A model generated the notes under the pieces. That model had not been told where the DNA came from and made no database searches. It saw only the letters and a list, made by a program, of their open reading frames with translations. This document shows positions 1 through 5,084 of a DNA stretch of 5,833 bases, one piece after another; positions within the stretch are counted from its first letter, which is position 1; each line of letters opens with the position of its first letter. The position numbers were made by a program, and so were the translations under genes. Source of the DNA: Candidatus Pacebacteria bacterium UBA6188 (GTDB taxonomy: Bacteria > Patescibacteriota > Microgenomatia > UBA1400 > PJMF01); NCBI GenBank assembly GCA_002422765.1, contig DITI01000023.1, forward strand, positions 15,704 through 21,536, in the 5' to 3' direction.

Positions 1-13
1 TAAATTATTTAAA

Positions 14-409
14 CTAAAGGATGATTTCTTCATAACGTAATTCAATGGTTTCGTCTTTTTCTAATTTTAAGTCTGCAATGCCTACCTTGGCATAATCACC
101 GTTGTGATAAAGCGCCCAATAATGCTTTTCATCTGCCAAAAGGCCATTTACTCCTTCAACCATCAAGCCGAAATCATACTCTTTGACTCTTAGATCGATT
201 TGGCTCTCAACCAGCTCTAAAGCTGACTGAGCAGAAGTGGTGGCGGTGAAGCTATAAGTGCTAGGGATCGCTGGTGTGGGCGAAAGCTCTACCTCGCTTT
301 GTTCTTGAATTGGCTCTGGGACAACAGGATTAAACAAACGATAAGTAAACATGCTTATTACAATTAGTAAAAGAGAGATAGTGGTGAATTTATTGAGTTT
401 TTTTAGCAT
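14..409 (-). CDS. Membrane-anchored DUF4430 (transcobalamin C-terminal-like) domain protein
   Basis: The 131-residue protein has a basic N-terminus (MLKKLNK) and one hydrophobic segment at about residues 9-26, with no lipobox Cys, so it is probably a signal-anchored extracytoplasmic protein. Residues 30-58 are a Pro/Glu/Ser/Thr-rich linker. Residues 59-131 fit the DUF4430 fold as I know it: a helix with ALELVE, a segment around residues 77-91, then YWALYHNGDYAKVGIADLKL (97-116) and ELRYEE at the C-terminus. These match the family pattern of an aromatic Trp region, an Asn-Gly turn, a VG pair and a final strand. The family also occurs as the C-terminal part of transcobalamin-like proteins, but cobalamin binding cannot be inferred here. 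The ATG at 409 leaves only 25 bp to the divergent transporter gene and has no Shine-Dalgarno, so the message is probably leaderless or nearly so. The domain call is fairly sure; function is unknown. Confidence 0.75.
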   Translation of the reverse strand: MLKKLNKFTTISLLLIVISMFTYRLFNPVVPEPIQEQSEVELSPTPAIPSTYSFTATTSAQSALELVESQIDLRVKEYDFGLMVEGVNGLLADEKHYWALYHNGDYAKVGIADLKLEKDETIELRYEEIIL

Positions 410-434
410 TGGTCATGCTATTCTAATATACGAC
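410..434. promoter_or_regulatory. Compact divergent promoter with overlapping -10 elements
   Basis: The whole gap between the two opposed ATG codons is 25 bp. On the plus strand an extended -10 (TGC TATTCT) lies at 416-424, which would start transcription about 3-4 bases before the transporter ATG at 435. On the minus strand TAGAAT (425 to 420) overlaps it and would place a start about 4 bases before the ATG at 409; TATATT (430 to 425) is an alternative. The core TATTCTAATA is a near-palindrome, so one AT-rich element can serve both directions. No clear -35 was seen on either side, and no Shine-Dalgarno fits in the gap. The motifs are seen directly; promoter activity is inferred. Confidence 0.55.
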
Positions 435-1361
435 ATGCTAAAAGCCAAACGCGCTCAAGCTTATCTGTTTTTGTTGCTTAATACCTTGGTTTGGGGTGCT
501 TTCATCCCCATTGTGAAGTTGGGTTTTAATGATAGTGAAATCACTCCTTTTCGTTTTTTACTTTACCGCTTTGTGCTGGCTGGTCTCTTGGCGACTCCAA
601 TTGTTTGGCATTACTGGCAGAAATTAAAAACTAGTCAAGTAAAGCTTGCCAGAATCCTTCTTTTGGAGACCTTACAAGTTACCGTTGGGATGAGCTTCTT
701 GTATCTGGGCCTCAAAGAAACTAGCGCTTTGGAAACCAATCTGATCGCCACCAGCTTGCCTTTATTTATTATTGTCGGTGGAATTTTCTTTCTTGGTGAA
801 AAACAAGAGAAACAAGAATGGCTAGGCTTGCTACTAGCGTTGATCGGCACTCTAGTGATTACCTTAGAACCTGGCTGGCATGGGGCTGATGGTTTTGGCG
901 GTTCAATTAGGGGCAATTTATTGATCTTGGGCTACAACGTGAGCACTGCTGCTTATTTTCTCTTGGCTAAAAAATATTATCGCAAAGTTCCCAAGCTCTT
1001 GATTAGTGGACTTAGTTTCTATGTGGGCGCCTTGACCTTTGCTGGTTTTGCTTTCTTGGAGGCGGGTGCTAGTTGGTCCAAACTCCTCTCCCAAGTCCAA
1101 ATTGATCTTAGTTCTAGTTTAGTCTGGGGAGTAATTGTTTATGCGGCTGTTTTTGGCTCAATCATTGGTTTGACCGCCTACATCAAAGGTCAGGACGGAA
1201 TTGAGGCCTCTGAGGCCAGCCTGTTTACCTATTTGCAACCAGCTATTTATATTCCTCTTGGCTATTTCTTGTTGCGAGAAACTGCCAGTTGGTGGAAAAT
1301 TTTTGCGCTAGTGATTATCACTTTGGGGGTTTATATTGCGAGTAAGAAAAAAAAGGTTTAA
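435..1361 (+). CDS. EamA/DMT-superfamily drug/metabolite transporter
   Basis: The 308-residue inner-membrane protein is made of two EamA repeats, about residues 8-143 and 160-302, with around ten hydrophobic helices in all. Family features include LVWGAFIPIVKLG in helix 1, the FRFLLYRF stretch after the first loop, TNLIATSLPLFIIVGGIFFLGEK with its GE pair closing repeat 1 (101-123), and ASLFTYLQPAIYIPLGYFLLRE (261-282) as the equivalent in repeat 2. The C-terminus KKKK is cytoplasmic by the positive-inside rule. I chose the ATG at 435 because MLKAKR directly precedes helix 1. Upstream in-frame starts would overlap the divergent gene and add an unrelated sequence. There is no Shine-Dalgarno; an extended -10 lies just upstream, suggesting a leaderless message. 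Zwf follows after 10 bp and is probably co-transcribed. The substrate cannot be read from sequence: DMT members move amino acids, sugars, nucleotide derivatives or drugs. Confidence 0.9.
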   Translation: MLKAKRAQAYLFLLLNTLVWGAFIPIVKLGFNDSEITPFRFLLYRFVLAGLLATPIVWHYWQKLKTSQVKLARILLLETLQVTVGMSFLYLGLKETSALETNLIATSLPLFIIVGGIFFLGEKQEKQEWLGLLLALIGTLVITLEPGWHGADGFGGSIRGNLLILGYNVSTAAYFLLAKKYYRKVPKLLISGLSFYVGALTFAGFAFLEAGASWSKLLSQVQIDLSSSLVWGVIVYAAVFGSIIGLTAYIKGQDGIEASEASLFTYLQPAIYIPLGYFLLRETASWWKIFALVIITLGVYIASKKKKV

Positions 1362-1371
1362 AGAATACTTT

Positions 1372-2805
1372 ATGCAAAAATCATTTTCTCTCATTATTTT
1401 TGGCGCCACTGGCAATCTCGCTCAACTCAAGCTCATTCCAGCTCTTTATGATCTAGTTGAAGCTGGTTTGCTCCCAGAAAAAATGTCTATCATCGGCATT
1501 GGTCGCAAAGAACTTTCTCATCAAGAATTTCGTCAGTACTCCCATCAAGTGTTGCACCAACCCAACCGTCACCACCAACATCCAATTAAGGAAGAGGTGG
1601 CGCAGAAACTATTAGAACGCATGCTTTATGTTTCTGGTGATATTAGTCAGCGAGAAGTTTATGACAAACTTAGTCAGCTAGTGAAGCAAGATGAAACCTG
1701 CAATAACCGCATGTTTTACTTGGCTACTTATCCAGATCTTTACCAAACTGTTTTCGATCATTTACAAAATAGTGGCTTGAGTGACCAAAAGTGTGGTTTT
1801 GTCAGAGTCATTATTGAGAAACCAATTGGCTCAGATCTGGACTCAGCCAAAAAACTCAATCGACTACTGGCTGATTACTACAAGGAGGATCAAATTTTTA
1901 GACTTGATCATTATTTAGGTCGTGAAACCTTGCAAAATTTACTCACCTTTCGCTTTGGAAATAGCTTGTTTGAACCATTGATTAACAAGGATAATATCGA
2001 TCATATCCAAGTTACCGCCGCTGAAGATTTTGGCATAGGGCTACGCGGTGGCTATTATGACAGTGTGGGCGCGCTCAAGGATGTGGGACAAAATCACCTA
2101 CTACAAATGATTGCTCTTTCAACTATGGAAGCGCCAACAACTTTTGACAATCAGAGCGTCACCAACCAAAGAATTAAATTGCTCAAAGAATTAGTGCCAG
2201 ATGAAAAGCGCTTGGTTTTTGGTCAATATGAAGGCTATCTCCAAGAAAAAGATGTCGCTAAGAATTCCAAAAGTGATACTTTTTTTGCTTTCCGCACTCA
2301 AATCAATAACGAGCGTTTCGCTGGTGTACCCATCTACGTTAGAGCTGGCAAAATGATGACTCGTACGGTGACTGAGGTGGCAATTATCTTTAAAAATCAA
2401 GAGCAGCACTTGTTTTCCAATCTAACTGGGCATAGTCAGGGCAATGTTTTGATTTACCGCATTCAACCTAACGAAGGCATTGTTTTGAAATTTTTATCAA
2501 AAACTCCAGGTCATGAGTTGAAATTTCAGGATGAATACATGCAGTATTGCTATAAACACACAACTAATGACTTGCCAGATCCTTACTTGCGCCTACTCAC
2601 CGACGCTTTACGTGGTGACCAGACTTTCTTTGTTGACGGCGAAGAAGTGGAGGCTCAGTGGCAATTCATTGATCCCTTGATTGCCAAACGACAAAAACTT
2701 CACAGCTATCAAGCTGGTAGCTGGGGACCAGAAGCAGCTAATGAAATTATTGAAGCAGACGGCAGAAAATGGATTGAGCCATCCATTAGTTTTTGTTCTT
2801 TTTAG
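1372..2805 (+). CDS. zwf: Glucose-6-phosphate 1-dehydrogenase
   Basis: This cytoplasmic enzyme oxidises glucose-6-phosphate to 6-phosphoglucono-lactone, the entry step of the oxidative pentose phosphate pathway. The 477 residues are of normal family length. The nucleotide-binding N-domain carries GATGNL (11-16), followed by KLIPALYDL, and Arg45 in GIGRKE, the position that in homologues contacts the NADP 2'-phosphate. RVIIEKPIGSDL lies near residue 150. The signature DHYLGRE (179-185) and VGQNHLLQ supply the catalytic Asp179-His242 pair, equivalent to Leuconostoc Asp177/His240. C-terminal family motifs are RGGYYD, VRAGK (Lys327), ALRGDQTFF and AGSWGPEAA. Oddity: the signature Lys (Leuconostoc Lys182, human Lys205) is Arg184, encoded at 1921-1923. 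I chose the ATG at 1372 over the in-frame TTG at 1336, which would overlap the transporter and add an unrelated basic tail. An AAAAGG about 15 bases upstream is too distant for a good ribosome site, so translation may be coupled to the transporter. The stop overlaps that of convergent gnd. Confidence 0.96.
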   Translation: MQKSFSLIIFGATGNLAQLKLIPALYDLVEAGLLPEKMSIIGIGRKELSHQEFRQYSHQVLHQPNRHHQHPIKEEVAQKLLERMLYVSGDISQREVYDKLSQLVKQDETCNNRMFYLATYPDLYQTVFDHLQNSGLSDQKCGFVRVIIEKPIGSDLDSAKKLNRLLADYYKEDQIFRLDHYLGRETLQNLLTFRFGNSLFEPLINKDNIDHIQVTAAEDFGIGLRGGYYDSVGALKDVGQNHLLQMIALSTMEAPTTFDNQSVTNQRIKLLKELVPDEKRLVFGQYEGYLQEKDVAKNSKSDTFFAFRTQINNERFAGVPIYVRAGKMMTRTVTEVAIIFKNQEQHLFSNLTGHSQGNVLIYRIQPNEGIVLKFLSKTPGHELKFQDEYMQYCYKHTTNDLPDPYLRLLTDALRGDQTFFVDGEEVEAQWQFIDPLIAKRQKLHSYQAGSWGPEAANEIIEADGRKWIEPSISFCSF

Positions 2806-3701
2806 TCTTTGGTCGCCTTGTGATGGCCAAATTTACTGCGCAAGACTGAAACGACTTTATTGCGAAAATTTTCGCTCTCCGTGGCCGAATCTACTCTCAC
2901 TTGAAAAGACTTGGCAATAACCGGCACCTCGACTCCCAATTCCTTGGCTGCCTGAATCGTCCACTCTCCCTCACCAGTGTGATTGATGGTCGAGGAAATG
3001 TTTTCTAGAGTAGGATTCTCCGCAAAAGCTTCTCTAGCCCAATTGATTAAGCGTGATTCAATCACGGTTTTGTTGTTATAAACACGAAAAACTTCAGCTA
3101 AATCAGGTTCAAATTCACTCTTTTCTAAAACTGCTGCCCCTTCAGCAATAGCCTGCATCATGCCATATTCAATGCCATTGTGCACCATTTTGACAAAATG
3201 ACCGGCTCCAGCCTTGCCCATATAACCATAGGCTTGCGGGGCACAAGCAGCTTCAATCACTGGTAAAAGTGCCTCGTAATCAGCCCGCTCTCCGCCAACC
3301 ATCATGCTTGCTCCAGATCTAGCACCACCTGGACCGCCAGAAACACCAATATCAAGGAAATTAATACCTTTGGTAGTCAGTTCTTTGGCGCGACGAATGC
3401 TATCTTTGTAAAAAGCATTACCACCATCAATCAGGAGATCACCTTTTTGTAGGTATGGCGAAACTTCAGCAATAATTTGATCAGTCACTTGGCCCGCAGG
3501 CAACATCAGCCAGACTATTTTGCGTTCTGGTAAAAACTTGGCCAAATCAGCAAAATTATCTAAAGCCAGAGCGCCAGCTCTCACCACTTCTACCACCGGT
3601 TCTTTGGAACGATTCCAAGCCACTACTTCGATGCCTTGTTCGAGCAAACGAAGGACCATGTTTTTACCCATTTTACCCAAGCCGAAATATGCGATTTTCA
3701 T
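2802..3701 (-). CDS. gnd: 6-Phosphogluconate dehydrogenase (decarboxylating), short form
   Basis: This cytoplasmic enzyme converts 6-phosphogluconate to ribulose-5-phosphate and CO2 while reducing a nicotinamide cofactor. At 299 residues it matches the short (about 300 aa, YqeC/GntZ-like) form rather than the roughly 470-aa form. The Rossmann motif GLGKMG is at 7-12, with NRS at 30-32 after the second strand, where cofactor choice is usually set. LPAG (67-70) and DGGNAFYKD (92-100) follow. The substrate loop is GVSGGPGGARSGASMMVGG (119-137). Catalytic Lys171 sits in HFVKMVHNGIEYGMMQ with Glu178, equivalent to the classical Lys183/Glu190 pair. GEGEWTIQAA (243-252) is the conserved C-terminal segment. 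The loop GPGGARSGAS differs from the VWGLxxGYCLM that I recall as common in short forms. The ATG at 3701 begins exactly at the Rossmann strand; earlier in-frame starts run into the divergent methyltransferase gene. It lies tail to tail with zwf (4-bp overlap), so neighbouring genes encode pathway steps 1 and 3. Confidence 0.94.
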   Translation of the reverse strand: MKIAYFGLGKMGKNMVLRLLEQGIEVVAWNRSKEPVVEVVRAGALALDNFADLAKFLPERKIVWLMLPAGQVTDQIIAEVSPYLQKGDLLIDGGNAFYKDSIRRAKELTTKGINFLDIGVSGGPGGARSGASMMVGGERADYEALLPVIEAACAPQAYGYMGKAGAGHFVKMVHNGIEYGMMQAIAEGAAVLEKSEFEPDLAEVFRVYNNKTVIESRLINWAREAFAENPTLENISSTINHTGEGEWTIQAAKELGVEVPVIAKSFQVRVDSATESENFRNKVVSVLRSKFGHHKATKD

Positions 3702-3720
3702 ATATAATTCAAAATATACC
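3702..3720. promoter_or_regulatory. 19-bp divergent promoter for gnd and the rRNA methyltransferase
   Basis: The gap between the two opposed ATG codons is only 19 bp, yet it holds a -10 for each direction. On the plus strand TATAAT (3703-3708) is a perfect consensus and would start transcription about 5-6 bases before the ATG at 3721. On the minus strand TGG TATATT (3721 to 3713) is an extended -10 whose start would lie about 4-5 bases before the gnd ATG at 3701. No good -35 is seen on the plus strand. A TTGACG on the minus strand at about 3746-3741 is 22 bp from the -10, too far to pair well. There is no room for a Shine-Dalgarno, so both messages should be nearly leaderless. The motifs are seen; use is inferred. 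Confidence 0.65.
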
Positions 3721-4461
3721 ATGTTTAGTCTAAAAACTCTCGTCAAGCTCCAACAAAAAAAATATCGCCGTGAATATGGCTGTTTTTTACTGGAAGGCAG
3801 AAAAGGGGTTTTGGAAGCAGTCGAAGCCAAAGCCGAAATCTTGCAACTAGTGCTTAGTCAGAAATTTGCCAGAGAAGAAGAGGCTTTTTTACCTCATTTA
3901 GAAAGGCTAATTCTAGATGAACATGATTTTGCCAAATTAGCCGACACCGTCACCCCATCTGGAGTCATGGCAGTGATTAAAATTCCTGCCCACAGTTTAA
4001 ATAAGTTTAACCATGGTAAATTAGTTGCCGTCTTGGAAGACATTCGTGATCCTGGCAACCTAGGAACCATGATTCGCACTGCCGATTGGTTTGGAGTGGA
4101 TGGTCTTTTGCTACTTGGTGGCGCCGATCCTTATCAGGCTAAAGTAGTCCGGGCCAGCATGGGTTCAATTTTTCATTTACCTATCGTTCTTACTCAAGAA
4201 CCACTGCAGGACTTGCAAAATTTAAGCAAGCAGGGCTTTCAACTAGTGGTTACCAGACCAGAATTAGCTAAAGATAATAAAGGACCAAGTAAATTGAGTG
4301 GCAAGCTTGCTTTGATTTTTGGAAATGAATCTAGAGGTACTTCCAGAGAAATTGATCAAATGGCCGATCAAGCAATAAGTATTCCTAAATATGGTAAAGC
4401 TGAATCGCTTAATGTGGCAGTTAGCTTTGGCATTCTTCTCAATCAACTTAGAAGCCTATAA
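3721..4461 (+). CDS. TrmH/SpoU-family RNA 2'-O-ribose methyltransferase
   Basis: This is a SAM-dependent RNA ribose methyltransferase of the SPOUT (knotted) fold, probably acting on rRNA. The 246 residues show an N-terminal substrate-binding region (about 1-80, with FLLEGRKGVLEAVE) and a catalytic domain (about 100-246). The three diagnostic motifs are all present: motif 1 NLGTMIRTADWFG (Asn113, Arg119), motif 2 IFGNESRG (199-206, with Asn202/Glu203), and motif 3 IPKYGKAESLNVAVSFG (221-237, with Ser229/Leu230/Asn231) forming the knot that holds SAM. This layout fits RlmB, TsnR-like or general 23S rRNA Gm methyltransferases. I cannot tell which nucleotide is modified, so no symbol is given. 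The start at 3721 follows a consensus TATAAT by 12 bases and lacks a Shine-Dalgarno; a longer in-frame reading upstream would lie antisense to gnd. No clear intrinsic terminator was seen after the stop. Confidence 0.93.
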   Translation: MFSLKTLVKLQQKKYRREYGCFLLEGRKGVLEAVEAKAEILQLVLSQKFAREEEAFLPHLERLILDEHDFAKLADTVTPSGVMAVIKIPAHSLNKFNHGKLVAVLEDIRDPGNLGTMIRTADWFGVDGLLLLGGADPYQAKVVRASMGSIFHLPIVLTQEPLQDLQNLSKQGFQLVVTRPELAKDNKGPSKLSGKLALIFGNESRGTSREIDQMADQAISIPKYGKAESLNVAVSFGILLNQLRSL

Positions 4462-4477
4462 TTTGCAATATTTAAGA

Positions 4478-4628
4478 TTAGTGCTAAAATGTTATAGGTT
4501 GTTATTTCGTGCTAAGAGCAATTCGCTCTCAAGTAAGGCTAGCAACTGTTCTTTAACATACCGCACCAGCAATTTGCTCTTGTAAATCGCATTATCAATT
4601 TTAGTGCTATTTATAAGAGTGAATTGCT
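4478..4628. repeat. Degenerate short repeats in the spacer before the lipoprotein gene
   Basis: The 204-bp spacer at 4462-4665 holds no convincing gene but is rich in related short sequences. A 14-mer occurs three times: AGCAATTCGCTCTC at 4517-4530, AGCAATTTGCTCTT at 4568-4581, and AGCAATTCACTCTT on the minus strand (4628 to 4615). Each pair matches at 12 of 14 positions. A weaker relative, AGCAACTGTTCTTT, starts at 4541, so the direct copies begin at 4517, 4541 and 4568, a spacing of 24-27 bp. TTAGTGCTA occurs exactly at 4478-4486 and 4601-4609. The first copy contains a perfect inverted repeat, AGAGC-aattc-GCTCT (4515-4529), that could form a small hairpin. These could be operator sites, leader RNA structure or decayed tandem repeats; the sequence does not decide. 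Confidence 0.5.
4605..4616 (+). promoter_or_regulatory. Candidate promoter for the lipoprotein gene
   Basis: TGC TATTTA (4605-4613) reads as an extended -10, and TTATAA (4611-4616) overlaps it as an alternative. Either would give a leader of roughly 42-46 bases that includes the Shine-Dalgarno at 4654-4660. TTGTAA at 4580-4585 is a weak -35 candidate at a longer than ideal distance. A second possible start lies further up, with TTTAAG (4471-4476) and TATAGG (4493-4498), and would place the repeats inside the transcript. Weak evidence in AT-rich DNA. Confidence 0.35.
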
Positions 4629-4653
4629 TTTTTACTCGAACAAAAATCCTTGA

Positions 4654-4660
4654 TTGGAGG
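4654..4660 (+). promoter_or_regulatory. Strong Shine-Dalgarno site
   Basis: TTGGAGG ends 5 bases before the ATG at 4666 and fixes that codon as the start, in preference to the in-frame TTG at 4654 that lies inside the site itself. It is the only strong ribosome-binding site in the window; the other genes have short or absent leaders. Confidence 0.8.
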
Positions 4661-4665
4661 CGTAT

Positions 4666-5004
4666 ATGCCTAAATTTTTGAAGTGGGCGACAGTGTTCCT
4701 GTTCGCCATGTCCGTTCTAGTCGCCTGTGGAGGCGGTCCTGAAGCTAGCGGAGAAACCCTGAGTTTCGAAGTTGGCGACACTAAAGCCGTCACTAATAAC
4801 GACACTGTCCTGTTCCTGACCAGAACTGAAAGTGGTTGGACCTGCGAGAATCGCGAAGGAGAAGAAGTCAACCTTTGCGTTCAAAATGTGTCCAGTGAAG
4901 TCATGTTTTTCTTCCAAACCGACAAGATCGGCGTGGAAGACCTACAGGAACCAGGCAAGCTCATTCTCTACGGGGAGTGGGAATACATCGGAAAAGGAGG
5001 ATAA
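4666..5004 (+). CDS. Small predicted lipoprotein, function unknown
   Basis: The 112-residue protein starts with a classic lipoprotein signal: MPKFLKW, a hydrophobic stretch at 8-19, then the lipobox LVAC with lipidated Cys21, followed by GGG as a flexible tether. The mature part is about 92 residues, acidic and predicted to be mostly beta-strand (TLSFEVGD, TVLFLTRTESGW, EVMFFFQ, KLILYGEWEYIG). Cys60 and Cys71 could form a disulfide outside the membrane. I do not recognise a family. A hand count gives about 50 percent GC, against roughly 40 percent in sampled stretches of the adjacent methyltransferase gene, with many C-ending codons (GTC, GCC, GAC, TTC). That and the strong Shine-Dalgarno set it apart from its neighbours and could mean recent transfer or high expression. 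It is transcribed from its own promoter region and ends 10 bp before a hairpin terminator. Confidence 0.85.
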   Translation: MPKFLKWATVFLFAMSVLVACGGGPEASGETLSFEVGDTKAVTNNDTVLFLTRTESGWTCENREGEEVNLCVQNVSSEVMFFFQTDKIGVEDLQEPGKLILYGEWEYIGKGG

Positions 5005-5014
5005 GAAGAAAGAA

Positions 5015-5047
5015 ATTAGGCGCTCCCCCAACTGGGGAGCGCCTAAT
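5015..5047. terminator. 14-bp GC-rich hairpin, probably terminating the minus-strand gene
   Basis: ATTAGGCGCTCCCC (5015-5028) and GGGGAGCGCCTAAT (5034-5047) pair perfectly over 14 bp with a 5-base loop. Read on the minus strand, the stem is followed by a U-rich tail (TTCTTTCTTCTTAT, 5014 to 5001), as expected for intrinsic termination of the phosphatase gene that ends at 5073. On the plus strand no T-run follows directly, so there it may pause polymerase or protect the 3' end of the lipoprotein message. Confidence 0.8.
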
Positions 5048-5052
5048 ACAAG

Positions 5053-5084
5053 AGTAAAACGTGCGGTATGTTTTACTTTTTTTT
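5053..5084 (+). terminator. Intrinsic terminator with T8 tract for the lipoprotein gene
   Basis: AGTAAAAC (5053-5060) and GTTTTACT (5070-5077) form an 8-bp stem around a 9-base loop, and T8 runs from 5077 to 5084. The right arm and T-run lie over the last codons and stop of the convergent phosphatase gene: its KKK-stop (AAA AAA AAG TAA on the minus strand) is the complement of the terminator. One stretch thus serves as a plus-strand terminator and a minus-strand C-terminus. Confidence 0.7.

Noticed and set aside
635..916. Minus-strand frame opposite the transporter
   Set aside because: It is antisense to conserved EamA helices, has a basic low-complexity product, and lacks a start signal.
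1336..1371. TTG start giving Zwf 12 more residues
   Set aside because: It overlaps the end of the transporter gene, adds a Lys/Arg-rich tail unlike the family, and the ATG at 1372 places the nucleotide-binding strand at the normal distance.
4391..4585. Small plus-strand reading frame overlapping the end of the methyltransferase gene and the repeat spacer
   Set aside because: It starts inside the methyltransferase motif 3 region in another frame, has no ribosome site, and its Ser/Leu-rich composition reflects the repeats.
4601..4625. CIRCE-like (HrcA) operator suggested by TTAGTGCTA and GAGTG
   Set aside because: The left arm differs from TTAGCACTC at three positions, the right arm diverges after GAGTG, and the spacing is 7 rather than 9 bases.
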